Below are positions 1 to 11,594 of a stretch of DNA of 64,000 bases, in pieces. Made by a program: the position numbers and the translations under genes. Numbering within the stretch: position 1 is the stretch's first letter; each line of letters opens with the position of its first letter. Location of the stretch: positions 95,949,001 through 96,013,000 of the forward strand of contig JAIOJX010000005.1 in the NCBI GenBank assembly GCA_022376925.1. The letters are read 5' to 3'. The notes under the pieces were generated by a model that searched no databases, was not told the DNA's origin, and saw only the letters and a list, made by a program, of their open reading frames with translations. Source of the stretch: Tragulus kanchil (taxonomy: Eukaryota; Chordata; Mammalia; Artiodactyla; Tragulidae).

Positions 1-27
1 AGAAATGTTTACATTCATGTAATCTAG

Positions 28-155
28 AATATTGGAGAAGAAAATGGCAACCCACTCCCAGTATTCTTGCCTGAGAAATATCATGGACAGAAATACAGTC
101 AATGGGATTGCAAAGATCAAAGAGTTGGACATGACTTAGCAACTAATTAATGACA
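28..155 (+). mobile_element. Bov-tA/Bov-A SINE fragment
   Basis: The stretch contains the Bov-A body in sense order: CCCACTCCCAGTATTCTTGC, then ATGGACAGA, then AAAGAGTTGGACATGACTTAG. The tRNA-derived head is missing, so it is 5'-truncated, and it is diverged from the family. The same fragment recurs at about 1148-1274 through duplication A. Confidence 0.8.
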
Positions 156-160
156 ACAGC

Positions 161-775
161 CTAAAATATACACTACTGAAGTAACTGCTAGACAATGAAA
201 TGCCATGAATCACTTTTATTTTTATGGCTATGTTGTATTAAGTGATTAAACAATTGTGTCTAAATGACACAATAATGCCAATATTTCCAAAATTGAGTCC
301 ATTGCCTTCCCTTAAAAAAAACTGCTTCATTAATTGTCCTTGATGGCTCACATTTTTCCAGGTCCAAAATTATGAGAAATACAGTATTTTATTAATAATA
401 ATAGTCAGTATTCTTTCTGCCTTTACCTGAATCTACCAAGTTTCCTGAATTATATTTAACCTCTAAACACTGTTCAGATGTACTACCATATGTAATTGTG
501 TTTCTTTCCTCTTTCCCTATAAGCAACGATCACATGGACCACTCATGTTTCTGATGCAAAACTCTTCATTAATTAATAGGTTTGAAGAATGCTTGCATTA
601 GAAAACTTTTATCCATCAAAGACTTATGAGGCTTTAACTCACAGTCTCTCCACATTGTCCCAGTCCCCAGTTGGAATCTTAAAGACTCTGGTGTTTGGAT
701 CATTTCCTTCCAGAGGCTTTCCCTGTTTGGATACACTTGGGCTAGTGGAGTCTGTAAGTATTTAATATGCACTCT
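161..775. other. No recognised feature
   Basis: AT-rich sequence between two Bov-tA fragments. I recognise no repeat family, coding frame or RNA gene. It recurs at about 1280-1894 in the second copy of duplication A. Confidence 0.5.
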
Positions 776-795
776 GTTGTGTGTGGGTGTGGGTG

Positions 796-1010
796 CATGC
801 TCAGTCATGTCTGTTAAGATATTTGTGACCCCATGGACTGTACTCCACAAGGATCCTCTGTCCATGAGATTTTTCCAGGCAAGAATACTGGAGAGGGGTG
901 CCATTTCCTTCTCCAGGGGATCTTTTCTACCCAGGGATCAAACCCAAGTCTCCTGTGTCTCCTGCATTAGCAGGCAAATTCTTTACTGCTAGCACCATGT
1001 GAGAAGCCCT
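796..1010 (-). mobile_element. Bov-tA SINE
   Basis: Reverse-strand Bov-tA. The plus strand reads GCTCAGTCATGTCTG, then CCCCATGGACTGTA, then CAGGCAAGAATACTGGAG, CTCCAGGGGATC and CCCAGGGATCAAACCCAAG, the complement of the tRNA-derived box B region. It ends at the degraded head GAGAAGCCC. A chance frame of 111 codons runs through it and has no coding meaning. Copy at 1915-2129. Confidence 0.9.
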
Positions 1011-2212
1011 CTTTAGATTCCAAATGCAAACTATTTCCTCTTATGTTTAAACATGATGGGCCAAGCTTCTGCACATTAATCCTTTGTTAGAATTTTCGGA
1101 ATTTGTTTCATGTACTGAAAAGAAATGTTTACATTCATGTAATCTAGAATATTGAGAAGAAAATGGCAACCCACTCCCAGTATTCTTGCCTGAGAAATAT
1201 CATGGACAGAAATACAGTCAATGGGATTGCAAAGATCAAAGAGTTGGACATGACTTAGCAACTAATTAATGACAACAGCCTAAAATATACACTACTGAAG
1301 TAACTGCTAGACAATGAAATGCCATGAATCACTTTTATTTTTATGGCTATGTTGTATTAAGTGATTAAACAATTGTGTCTAAATGACACAATAATGCCAA
1401 TATTTCCAAAATTGAGTCCATTGCCTTCCCTTAAAAAAAACTGCTTCATTAATTGTCCTTGATGGCTCACATTTTTCCAGGTCCAAAATTATGAGAAATA
1501 CAGTATTTTATTAATAATAATAGTCAGTATTCTTTCTGCCTTTACCTGAATCTACCAAGTTTCCTGAATTATATTTAACCTCTAAACACTGTTCAGATGT
1601 ACTACCATATGTAATTGTGTTTCTTTCCTCTTTCCCTATAAGCAACGATCACATGGACCACTCATGTTTCTGATGCAAAACTCTTCATTAATTAATAGGT
1701 TTGAAGAATGCTTGCATTAGAAAACTTTTATCCATCAAAGACTTATGAGGCTTTAACTCACAGTCTCTCCACATTGTCCCAGTCCCCAGTTGGAATCTTA
1801 AAGACTCTGGTGTTTGGATCATTTCCTTCCAGAGGCTTTCCCTGTTTGGATACACTTGGGCTAGTGGAGTCTGTAAGTATTTAATATGCACTCTGTTGTG
1901 TGTGGGTGTGGGTGCATGCTCAGTCATGTCTGTTAAGATATTTGTGACCCCATGGACTGTACTCCACAAGGATCCTCTGTCCATGAGATTTTTCCAGGCA
2001 AGAATACTGGAGAGGGGTGCCATTTCCTTCTCCAGGGGATCTTTTCTACCCAGGGATCAAACCCAAGTCTCCTGTGTCTCCTGCATTAGCAGGCAAATTC
2101 TTTACTGCTAGCACCATGTGAGAAGCCCTCTTTAGATTCCAAATGCAAACTATTTCCTCTTATGTTTAAACATGATGGGCCAAGCTTCTGCACATTAATC
2201 CTTTGTTAGAAT

Positions 2213-2720
2213 GAATTTCTTACTGTGAAATATTCAGTCTTCATAACTTTGAATGAGTCAAAATGATTAAAATATAACTCAGAATGAGTCAAAATGGTTG
2301 AATCTCAAATGTGCATGTCATCCCCAATTATAAATCCAAGCATCCAGGTCACTTAGGCAAACCCTGGACTCATCGATGATTGGATTAAGGAGGTTGCTAT
2401 GACAAAGTCTTGACCAACCAGACATGAAAGTCAATCTAAGGAGGAGATTCTGGAAACATGTACTTATTTCTAAAGTGAAACAATATAACAAGTAGTTCCT
2501 CTTCTCTGGATTTACCATATATCAGTATCATTTGTGGAAGTGCTACAGTCATCTATAACCACAAGGAAACCCTCCCCCTCTTCCCTGAAGATTGCAATGG
2601 GAAGAAATGAAAAGTACCTGGAACAGTAATAAGCAAGCTGAGTAAAGAAGCTCCGAGCGAAATAGGAATATATAATTAATAAGAGAAGCATGTAACATGC
2701 TAAAAAGCTATTTTTATTTA
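2213..2720. other. No recognised feature
   Basis: About 500 bases of AT-rich single-copy-looking DNA between duplications A and B. No repeat family, RNA or convincing coding frame is visible. Confidence 0.5.
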
Positions 2721-2847
2721 TATGTGTTAAAGAATCATTAATTGAGCATATGCTCTATGATACAACAGCTAGTCTCAAAGAACTTCAGTTATGGTAGAAT
2801 GTGCCAATATGTATCTTAAAGAAACTCAACAGCTAGGAAACCAAGTG

Positions 2848-3015
2848 TTAGTTGCTCAGTCATGTCTGACTCTTTACAACCCCATGGACTGTAGCCCTCC
2901 AGGCTCCTCTTTCCCAAGAACACGAGTGGAGAGCCAATCCCTTCTCCAGGGGATCTTCCCATCCCAGGGACTGAACCCAGTCAGATTCTTTACCATCTGA
3001 GCCAACAGGGAAGAC
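2848..3015 (-). mobile_element. Bov-tA SINE, internally deleted
   Basis: Reverse-strand Bov-tA: GTTGCTCAGTCATGTCTGAC, CCCCATGGACTGTAGCCC, CTTCTCCAGGGGATCTTCCC, ending TCTGAGCCAACAGGGAAG, which is the tRNA-derived 5' head. The part between the AGGCTCCTCT block and the CTTCTCCAGG block is diverged. Copy at 3959-4126. Confidence 0.9.
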
Positions 3016-3276
3016 TAGGATTTAAACAAATCTAGTGAAGATTGCCTCTTTATAGACAAATCAAATCAGGATTATAAAAAAATATAATATAAATATATTC
3101 TCCCTCCCAGATGGAAAGAATCAAATATGCCCATTAATTTATTTAGCTGTCTTCCATGTTGGTTTCTAAAAATTTCCATATTTGGAATCTTTTTTATTAT
3201 TCTTTGCATTTCTCGTAGTCCCCAAATAAATTATCAGTAGCTGACATTGATAAACATCTAATGAATGAAGTATGTT

Positions 3277-3408
3277 AAGACGCTTCAGTCATGTCCAACT
3301 CTGGGATCCATGTACTGTAGACTTTCAAGCTCCTCTGTCCATGAGATTCTCCAGACAAAAATACTGGAGTGACGTGAATTCTTTACCAGCTGAGCTACCA
3401 GGAAGCCT
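3277..3408 (-). mobile_element. Bov-tA SINE remnant
   Basis: Reverse-strand Bov-tA with a large internal deletion. It carries CTTCAGTCATGTCCAACTC, GCTCCTCTGTCCATGAGATT, AATACTGGAGTGACG, then jumps straight to TTCTTTACCAGCTGAGCTAC and the head CAGGAAGCCT. Copy at 4388-4520. Confidence 0.85.
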
Positions 3409-4735
3409 GGTGAATGAGGAGTGAATAAAATTCTTGAAGATGAATTAGTGTAAAGAAAAGAAAATATAACTACTAAAACTTAGTTCAGTACTTTAATTGG
3501 AAAATTGTATTTGTATTTACTTATTAAAATGGAGATTATGAGATCAGGGACTATAAATTATTTTCTTTTGAGCTTTTTAAAAGCCATATTGTAATTTCAT
3601 TACCAAACAGTTTTTTAAGAAATTTATCAAAAAATGAAGTAGTATCTTTCTTGTCTGCAACAAGATCATTATTTCATATCAATTCTTACATTGTCCTAGA
3701 GGTATCTTTTTTTTAAAACCCCCATTTGACTGATAAATTAGCCATCCTGTGCTTTTATTTCCTAAAACCAGCTTACTAGAATTTTAATGATACATACATT
3801 TATATCAAATTTTTGCAAAAAATTTTAGTTATATGTGTTAAAGAATCATTAATTGAGCATATGCTCTATGATACAACAGCTAGTCTCAAAGAACTTCAGT
3901 TATGGTAGAATGTGCCAATATGTATCTTAAAGAAACTCAACAGCTAGGAAACCAAGTGTTAGTTGCTCAGTCATGTCTGACTCTTTACAACCCCATGGAC
4001 TGTAGCCCTCCAGGCTCCTCTTTCCCAAGAACACGAGTGGAGAGCCAATCCCTTCTCCAGGGGATCTTCCCATCCCAGGGACTGAACCCAGTCAGATTCT
4101 TTACCATCTGAGCCAACAGGGAAGACTAGGATTTAAACAAATCTAGTGAAGATTGCCTCTTTATAGACAAATCAAATCAGGATTATAAAAAAATATAATA
4201 TAAATATATTCTCCCTCCCAGATGGAAAGAATCAAATATGCCCATTAATTTATTTAGCTGTCTTCCATGTTGGTTTCTAAAAATTTCCATATTTGGAATC
4301 TTTTTTATTATTCTTTGCATTTCTCGTAGTCCCCAAATAAATTATCAGTAGCTGACATTGATAAACATCTAATGAATGAAGTATGTTAAGACGCTTCAGT
4401 CATGTCCAACTCTGGGATCCATGTACTGTAGACTTTCAAGCTCCTCTGTCCATGAGATTCTCCAGACAAAAATACTGGAGTGACGTGAATTCTTTACCAG
4501 CTGAGCTACCAGGGAAGCCTGATGAATGAGGAGTGAATAAAATTCTTGAAGATGAATTAGTGTAAAGAAAAGAAAATATAACTACTAAAACTTAGTTCAG
4601 TACTTTAATTGGAAAATTGTATTTGTATTTACTTATTAAAATGGAGATTATGAGATCAGGGACTATAAATTATTTTCTTTTGAGCTTTTTAAAAGCCATA
4701 TTGTAATTTCATTACCAAACAGTTTTTTAAGAAAT

Positions 4736-6913
4736 TTATCAAAAAATGAAGTAGTATCTTTCTTGTCTGCAACAAGATCATTATTTCATATCAATTCTTA
4801 CATTGTCCTAGAGGTATCTTTTTTTTAAACCCTCATTTGACTGATAAATTAGCCATCCTGTGCTTTTATTTCCTAAAACCAGCTTACTAGAATTTTAATG
4901 ATACATACATTTATATCAAATTTTTTTGCAAATCAGTATATTGTTGAAATAGTTTAGAAATTTTGCAGTTGATGGTGATTTGCAAATTTCAATTAGTAAG
5001 CTCAAATTCAGATGTCCCTTGATAGTTAAGTCAGATTTCTGGGGTAATATTCTACCTGGCATGTGTAGAGATTCTTGGCATGAATGTAAAATCTGCCATG
5101 GCAATCTAGACATTCTTCCTTTGTTTTCTCTGAGAATTGGCTCTGTTTTTATTTTCTGCCATCATCCCAGTGAGACATTTTCAGAAATTGCCAGATGGCT
5201 CATCCTGTGAAGAACTCTATGTAATCAGGAAGAATTCTGAAATAAAGCAAGCCTTGGCAGAAACCAGTTAGCAGAATTCATCATTACTGCTGTTGTTTGA
5301 AGACCTGTTGTCCTGTTCTGAAGACAAAATGAAACAGCAGAAATCCAGATTTCCACAGAGTTAGATACCATAAATTTATTTTATTTTAAGGGAAACTTTA
5401 ATAATTATCTATACGAAAGAAGATCAGTCCTTAACACATACACAGCAGAAATGTCCAGTTCAAACCAAAGAAGAAAGCTTTCAAATTATCTCTATATTCA
5501 ATACTTTATTTATGAAGGAAATCAGTCATTAGAACATCTGATAATTGAATGGTCACCACAAGTTTTTGCCATTTTGTATCATTGTATGTAAGGAACTAAT
5601 TTTGCCTAATTATATCAAATACAAACTCTGAAACTTGACCTATTTCTTTTCTTCTTTTTTTTTTTTTAATATAATCTCCTCTGCAAAGCTTTATTGAATT
5701 ATCCCAGAGGGAGTTAGTCACTCAATTCCATTTCATTCAGCTGACATGTCATGCAGTGTGAGGCACAAAGATACAAAAATGAGAAAGTCTATGGGGTCCT
5801 GCCTTTTAAAGGAGCACATAGAATGTTATCAAAAATGAAGTAGTATCTTTCTTGTCTGCAACAAGATCATTATTTCATATCAATTCTTACATTGTCCTAG
5901 AGGTATCTTTTTTTTAAACCCTCATTTGACTGATAAATTAGCCATCCTGTGCTTTTATTTCCTAAAACCAGCTTACTAGAATTTTAATGATACATACATT
6001 TATATCAAATTTTTGCAAATCAGTATATTGTTGAAATAGTTTAGAAATTTTGCAGTTGATGGTGATTTGCAAATTTCAATTAGTAAGCTCAAATTCAGAT
6101 GTCCCTTGATAGTTAAGTCAGATTTCTGGGGTAATATTCTACCTGGCATGTGTAGAGATTCTTGGCATGAATGTAAAATCTGCCATGGCAATCTAGACAT
6201 TCTTCCTTTGTTTTCTCTGAGAATTGGCTCTGTTTTTATTTTCTGCCATCATCCCAGTGAGACATTTTCAGAAATTGCCAGATGGCTCATCCTGTGAAGA
6301 ACTCTATGTAATCAGGAAGAATTCTGAAATAAAGCAAGCCTTGGCAGAAACCAGTTAGCAGAATTCATCATTACTGCTGTTGTTTGAAGACCTGTTGTCC
6401 TGTTCTGAAGACAAAAATGAAACAGCAGAAATCCAGATTTCCACAGAGTTAGATACCATAAATTTATTTTATTTTAAGGGAAACTTTAATAATTATCTAT
6501 ACGAAAGAAGATCAGTCCTTAACACATACACAGCAGAAATGTCCAGTTCAAACCAAAGAAGAAAGCTTTCAAATTATCTCTATATTCAATACTTTATTTA
6601 TGAAGGAAATCAGTCATTAGAACATCTGATAATTGAATGGTCACCACAAGTTTTTGCCATTTTGTATCATTGTATGTAAGGAACTAATTTTGCCTAATTA
6701 TATCAAATACAAACTCTGAAACTTGACCTATTTCTTTTCTTCTTTTTTTTTTTTTAATATAATCTCCTCTGCAAAGCTTTATTGAATTATCCCAGAGGGA
6801 GTTAGTCACTCAATTCCATTTCATTCAGCTGACATGTCATGCAGTGTGAGGCACAAAGATACAAAAATGAGAAAGTCTATGGGGTCCTGCCTTTTAAAGG
6901 AGCACATAGAATG
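4736..6913. repeat. Direct duplication C (4736-5825 / 5826-6913)
   Basis: The copies abut directly, with offset 1,087-1,088. They share TTATC at the joint, and copy 1 has one extra A in the run that follows. Other differences are single-base changes in A/T homopolymers (for example ACAAAATG versus ACAAAAATG near 5330/6415). These break a chance reading frame in one copy only. Confidence 0.95.
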
Positions 6914-7100
6914 GCTGGGGAGGCCAGGTGAGAAAAACACCACAAGACAGTAGGGTAAATGCCTATGGTTAGGGGGTTTGCACCAAGGTCCATAGAAATG
7001 CCTAAGAAGCAGTCAGTAAACCTGCCTGGAGAGGTCAGGATGCAAGGAAATGTAAGCTATGTCTTAAAAGAGACTCCAATGTGAGACTGAAGATGCAGAA
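4935..7100. other. No recognised gene or repeat family
   Basis: Non-coding sequence present twice through duplication C. A 99-codon frame at 6380-6679 exists only because copy 2 has one more A than copy 1. Its product shows no motif I recognise and I do not call it a gene. Confidence 0.5.
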
Positions 7101-7109
7101 GAGAGGGGA

Positions 7110-7215
7110 GTTTTCCCTGGTAGTCCAGTGATTAAGACTTCAAGCATCCAATTCAGGGAGCACAGGTTCCGTCCCTAGTAAGGGAACGAAGATCCTTCAT
7201 GCCATACAGTGTGGC
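7110..7215 (+). mobile_element. tRNA-Glu-derived (CHR-like) SINE fragment
   Basis: The head reads TTTTCCCTGGTAGTCCAGTG, then GATTAAGACTTC, then GGTTCCGTCCCTAGTAAGGG, matching the artiodactyl CHR-type head with its A-box and B-box. It runs into AAGATCCTTCATGCC and then loses similarity. Old and truncated. Confidence 0.8.
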
Positions 7216-7466
7216 GTTTCCTGGCATAAATTGTGCTGAGAGGTCTTTGAATCTTCAGAGGGTCCCTTTTGTCATTCACTTCCCAAGACACAGTGACTTC
7301 TTGGGCATTTTGCAGAAATGGATTCACTTGGTCCAGTCCAACACCTTCTTGTCCTTTTTGAGCTTGCAGCCAACTGGGATGAACCTCTGTCTGTGGACCC
7401 GGTGGAGGCTGTTTGTGCTGAACATCAAACCAGGCTAATTAAGGTTGCTGAGGACTAGGGGATTGG

Positions 7467-7603
7467 GTTCAGTTCCATTCTGTCGCTCAGTTGTGTCCAC
7501 TCTTTGCCACCCCATGGACTGCAGCACACCAGGCTTCCTTGTCCTTAACCATCTCCCGAAGCTTTCTCAGACTCATGTCCATTGAGTCAGTGATGCCAAT
7601 GTC
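7467..7603 (-). mobile_element. BovB/Bov-A 3' end fragment
   Basis: The plus strand reads TCTGTCGCTCAGTTGTGTCC, CCCCATGGACTGCAGCAC, CCAGGCTTCCTTGTCC, ACTCATGTCCATTGAGTCAG and TGATGCCA. This is the complement of the BovB 3' end, from which Bov-A derives. Confidence 0.85.
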
Positions 7604-7606
7604 TGG

Positions 7607-7765
7607 ACCCACTAAGGTTCAGGTTCTTCATGTCTCTTTGCAGAGAAGAATTCAGCGAGAGACAAAGTGATAGGTAAGAAATGGATTTATTCAGATTGAG
7701 AGAAAGCACACTCCACAGACAGAGTGTGGGCCATGACAGAGTGAAATCCAGCGGCCTTGACCTAT
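7607..7765. mobile_element. Possible ruminant ERV LTR fragment
   Basis: The stretch TCTCTTTGCAGAGAAGAATT, then CAGCGAGAGACAAAGTGATA, then GGATTTATTCAGATTGAGAG, then CACTCCACAGACAGAGTGTG resembles an LTR piece common in cattle-type genomes, as I recall it. No internal viral sequence adjoins it. Family and strand are uncertain. Confidence 0.4.
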
Positions 7766-8039
7766 TTCTTATTTTATATTCATTGCTGCCTCAACTTCTA
7801 ATATACTTTTCTCTCTTCTGTCAATACAATATAGCTTATTTTTCCCCATCACCATGTTAATTTCATTTACCTGGGATATACTTTCTCCTTAATGCCCAAA
7901 TCTTATGCTCATTTCATAATTAACTTTTCCATTAAGTCTTTGAAACCCACAGCCCCAAAAGTATGCCTGTGTTTTCTTCTCTGAATTCCTTACATAACTC
8001 TTACAGCCTAAATGGGAAAACAATTTGAAAAACAATAGA

Positions 8040-8135
8040 TGCTTGTATATGTGTAACTGAATCACTTTGCTGTACACCTGAAACTAACACTGTTAATCGA
8101 GTAATCCAATATGAAATAAAATATTAAAATGAAAA
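8040..8135 (+). mobile_element. L1 3' terminal fragment
   Basis: TGTGTAACTGAATCACTTTG, then CTGTACACCTGAAACTAACA is the characteristic 3' end of mammalian L1 elements. It is followed by an A-rich stretch. Only the last ~100 bases remain. Confidence 0.8.
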
Positions 8136-8620
8136 AAACTCTTAACTTGAGAACAGTTCTCAGATCTGTCACCCTGAAGGGAAGGGAGTTTGGATATTTA
8201 TGGAATAAGAAAGGTAGTCTTAAGTGATGAAACAGGTGATCAGAAGGGAAAAGTGTATGTGGTGTTCTATACAGATGCATCTGGATTCCATGCTTCTGCA
8301 TACTCAAAATGGAGGCTCTTAAGATGATCTGAGGGTGGAGTTTTCAGAATTTTAACAAGCTGATTCCTTAACTTTTATTCTATAAGAAAAGTTCAAGAAT
8401 TTCTATTAGTTATCACCTTCTGTTAACTCCATGGGGCACAGTTTCACTAGATAAGTAGAGGAAAATGACTTTCTCTCTGACAGTTGCTGAAAAGATGACT
8501 TTGGAACAAATGAAAAATTTTGTTTTTTTTTATTTTGTTTTTGTTTTTTGTTCTTGGAAAACCTTTACATCCTTGAACTAATTAATTTTAATGTCAGAGA
8601 TTAGACCATTACAAGAGATT

Positions 8621-8859
8621 TTTTTTTTGGGGGGGGGGCACTTCTATTGGTCTTTCATTTATCTATTTTCATCCATTTTGTCCTTTGGCCTGCGTGGGCC
8701 TCTCATTGGCAGTGACCTCTGTCGCTGCAGAGCACAGGCTCGGGGCACATGTGCTCCAGAGCACCGTCTCCTAATTGGACGCACCGGTCCAGGGATGGAA
8801 CCAGCACCCCTTGGACTGCAAAGCAGGCTCTTTACCCACTGGGCCACCAGGGAAGCCCC
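8621..8859 (-). mobile_element. Long tRNA-Glu SINE, copy S1
   Basis: On the minus strand: a tRNA-like head (GGGGCTTCCCTGGTGG at the right edge), a body containing the complements of CACTTCTATTGGTCTTTCAT and TCATCCATTTTGTCC, and a tail seen on the plus strand as a T run followed by ten Gs. Flanks (AAGAGATTTTT left, GAGAGAATCTTTTT right) look like an imperfect target-site duplication. It is more diverged than the other copies of this family in the window. Confidence 0.85.
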
Positions 8860-8869
8860 GAGAGAATCT

Positions 8870-10330
8870 TTTTAAATGCCATATAATGATATGAAAAAAT
8901 CATCAATGATTTTAAAATATAAAGACTTCTTTGGGGAGTTATTAATTTCAGAATTATACCAGTTTTTTAATCAAAAAACCGAACAGTTTAGCAGTATAAA
9001 ACTATATATTAGCAATGTTTAATATCCCTTTATATTTAAATTTAAATATGCGAACTACTTATTTAATGTGTTCGATTTCTGTCATTCTTTTGAAATAAAC
9101 CTGTCAAAGTGATATTGGTAATTTTTTTGCTGTAAGTGTTCATTTTTTTGAACAATGTGTTCTGATAAAAAAAAAAAAACAAATCAGGCACATTTTTATT
9201 TCTAATTAGTTTCTAATTGTTACTTTATTATATAGCATAAAAATAATTCTTTACAGCACAATCACATAAATGTATAAACATTATATTAAAATAGAATTGA
9301 ACACTTTTTATCTGTATTGTCTTGAATTTTTTGAAAATATCTTCAAGTGACAGATCTAGAATTTACTTCATCTCTGAGTTTTGAACAAAAATAGTGGCAA
9401 CATGCTTAATTAAATATTCTTTAGATGAAACTTTCCTTATAGTTAGTTTGAAAAAAACTATTTTCCGAAATGGATACAGTTTTGCTGAATTGCCACATTG
9501 CGCTAGGCACAAGTCACATTTTGTTGGAATATATTGCAACATTTATTAGGTATTATTATTGTATTAGAGGTTTAGATATAGACCATGTCTTCAAAATATT
9601 ATCCTCAGTTTACACATTTATTGCTTGCTTACTTAGTTGCTCAGTTGTGTCTGACTCTTTGCAATCCTTTGGTCTATAGCCCCATACATTTCATAACTAA
9701 GTGAATTTGCATTAACAGTTTTGTAAGGGCATAAGATTCCATACTGAGCCTTCAAGTAATTAGCACCATAATTAGGTAAATAAAATATGTATCAATAACA
9801 TGTTATCTAATTTTGGCAAACCTTACTTGATATATAAACCCAAATGAAATTGTGACCAAATCTAAGCCATGACAACTAAGCATCAGTAATATGCTGAAGA
9901 CTCTAAGTGTTCTAAGGATCCATAGAATAGATTTTTAGTGAAACTTGTTATCATTGATGAACCCATTTTAATGCAAGTAGGAATGAGCTGAGCTTTAAAA
10001 GTCTTTCTGTAAGCCATATTCTTTCCATTCTTTCCTCAGTAACACCTGCCTCTTCCGTTTCTTTAAGCTCCCTCACTTAGTAAATCCAACTCCTCCATAT
10101 TTGTCTGAAAACTGACCTGCGGCTCAATTAGAAACCTTAGTAGGAATTGTATTCATTGTATTCTATCATCAATAATTTTGAATATTTAATTGTATAAGTT
10201 TGAATATTTAACTGTATAAGTGATTCAGTCTTTAATAGTTTCCACAAATTAAACACTCCGTAATTGATTTTTGCTAAAGACATTATCCGTCTTAAACCTC
10301 ATCCTTTGTTAGGCTCATCCGTAAATTCAT
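8870..10330. other. AT-rich DNA with little recognisable content
   Basis: Apart from a short Bov-A scrap at 9628-9690 I recognise nothing. There is no duplication in this stretch, so it is one of the longer parts of the window that can be read at face value. Confidence 0.5.
9628..9690 (-). mobile_element. Bov-A fragment
   Basis: ACTTAGTTGCTCAGTTGTGT, then CTGACTCTTTGCAATCC is the complement of the 3' end of Bov-tA/Bov-A. Only about 60 bases remain. Confidence 0.75.
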
Positions 10331-10344
10331 CAGTTATTGTTGTT

Positions 10345-11083
10345 GTTGGTTTTTTTTATTCTTTATTTTAAAGGTTTTACAGAGTTTTGTTGTTCACAGA
10401 CACGTATGTTCCCAGATCAGTCATATGCATATCCATGGTCCCCACCTGCCCAGATCCCCCCATTCCACCCCTCCAGACCTTCGCCCCAACCCACTGTAAG
10501 CACTCCTATTCCCTTAGCACTATGACACTAGCTATCTTTTCCACACATAACACTATAGGTTTCCTTGTTACTTCCTCCATGCTTCCCCCTCCCTATTTCT
10601 TCGCCACGATGTCCCTATGTCTCTGCTCTGTCTGTTTTTCCATGAGTTCCCTGCGTGTGATATCAAGACCGTCCTACTAGATTCCATATATGTGTGTTAG
10701 TATACTGTATTTGTCTTTCTCTTTTTGACTTACTTTACTTTTGATGATAGGTTCTAGAGCCAGCCACTTCATTAGGACTGAGTCTTCTGCATTTCTTTTA
10801 ACAGCTGAATAGTGTTCCATTGTATATATGTACCAGCGCTTCTGGATCCATTCATCCGTCGATGGACATCTAGGTTGCTTCCATGTTTTGGCTATTGTAT
10901 AGAGAGCTGCAATGAACATTGGGGTACACGTGCTTCTTTCAGTTTTGATTTCATCAGGATATAAGCCTAATAGTGGGGTTGCTAGGTCATAGGGTGCTTC
11001 TATTTTTAGTTTTTTAAGAAATCTCCATACTGTCTTCCATAGAGGCTGTATCGATTTACATTCCCACCAGCAATGCAAGAGGG
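10345..11083 (-). mobile_element. 5'-truncated young L1
   Basis: On the minus strand this holds the last ~133 codons of L1 ORF2 (10677-11078, containing [20 protein letters not shown] and ending [10 protein letters not shown]), then the 3' UTR (10345-10676) with its A-rich end seen as T-rich sequence near 10345. The ORF2 part has no stop. It matches the same part of the L1 at 21290-22027 with only a few changes (A versus E, D versus N in the product), so both belong to one recent subfamily. The 5' truncation at ~11083 is typical of incomplete reverse transcription. Confidence 0.93.
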
Positions 11084-11102
11084 TTCGTCTGTGTGTTTTT
11101 TT

Positions 11103-11421
11103 AAAAAAACATTTATTTATTTATCTTTTGGGGAGGTGGGATGGGGAGGGAGGGGGACGAGCGGGCCACTTCTATTGGTCTTTCATTTCTCTATTTTCAT
11201 CCGTCTTTGTTCTTTGGCTCTTGTGGGCCTCCCATCATGGTGGCCTATGTCGTCGCAGAGCACCGACTCTGGGCGCACGCGCCCCAGAGCTCCGGCTTGG
11301 TAATTGGACACATCAGTCCAGCCGCTCCGCGTCAAGTGGGATCTTCCCAGGCCAGGGATCGAACTGGCGCCCCTTGCACTGCAAGGCAGTGTCCTTACCC
11401 ACTGGACCACCAGGGAAGCCC
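11103..11421 (-). mobile_element. Long tRNA-Glu SINE, copy S2
   Basis: Essentially full length on the minus strand. The A-rich tail is seen as ACATTTATTTATTTATC, then CCACTTCTATTGGTC, TTTGTTCTTTGGCTC, GACTCTGGGCGCACGCGCCC, GGATCGAACTGGCGCC and the head GGACCACCAGGGAAGCCC. It sits at the 5'-truncated end of the L1 at 10345-11083. CpG sites are largely preserved, suggesting a young copy. A partial second copy lies at 12295-12511 because of duplication D. Confidence 0.92.
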
Positions 11422-11479
11422 TTGGTTTGTTTTTAATCAAGAGTTACTCATTCTCCTTGCAAGGATGAATTTACAGAGC

Positions 11480-11565
11480 CCAACCTACAATGAGGTCCAA
11501 GAAGCTGAAACATTGAAGTTTGGAGTAGGGAAATGTTTCAGCTTCTTGGGCCTCATTGTGGGTGG
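11480..11565. repeat. Near-perfect palindrome (hairpin)
   Basis: The left arm 11480-11514 contains AATGAGGTCCAAGAAGCTGA and AACATT. The right arm 11532-11565 contains AATGTTTCAGCTTCTTGGGC and CTCATTGTGGG. The arms are reverse complements over ~34 bases with only a few mismatches, around a loop of about 17 bases. RNA from either strand would fold into a pre-miRNA-sized hairpin. It lies between SINE S2 and the Bov-tA. It could be a palindromic MITE or a hairpin precursor. Copy at 12570-12655 through duplication D. Confidence 0.85.
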
Positions 11566-11594
11566 AACAAATTTGCTTCCAGTAACACTTTGCT

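Larger units (their letters stand above)
1..2212. repeat. Direct duplication A (1-1093 / 1121-2212)
   Basis: The two segments match base for base apart from a one-base indel near the start (ATTGGAGAAG versus ATTGAGAAG). The offset is 1,120 then 1,119. The 27 bases between the copies belong to neither. Both copies carry the same two Bov-tA fragments at the same relative places. Likely an untrimmed assembly overlap. Confidence 0.95.
2721..4933. repeat. Direct duplication B (2721-3819 / 3832-4933)
   Basis: Offset 1,111. The copies are nearly identical, including two Bov-tA fragments in each. Small differences are visible (AAAACCCCCATTTG versus AAACCCTCATTTG; CCAGGAAGCCTGGTG versus CCAGGGAAGCCTGATG). 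Twelve bases separate the copies. The right part of copy 2 is itself copy 1 of duplication C, so the sequence from about 3628 occurs three times. Confidence 0.95.

Noticed and set aside
6380..6679. 99-codon open frame as a possible small gene
   Set aside because: The frame is open only in copy 2 of duplication C because of one extra A; copy 1 (~5293) is broken. No motif, and composition is like the surrounding non-coding DNA.
7607..7765. Complete endogenous retrovirus
   Set aside because: Only a short LTR-like stretch is visible, with no gag, pol or env sequence, no paired LTR and no primer-binding site.
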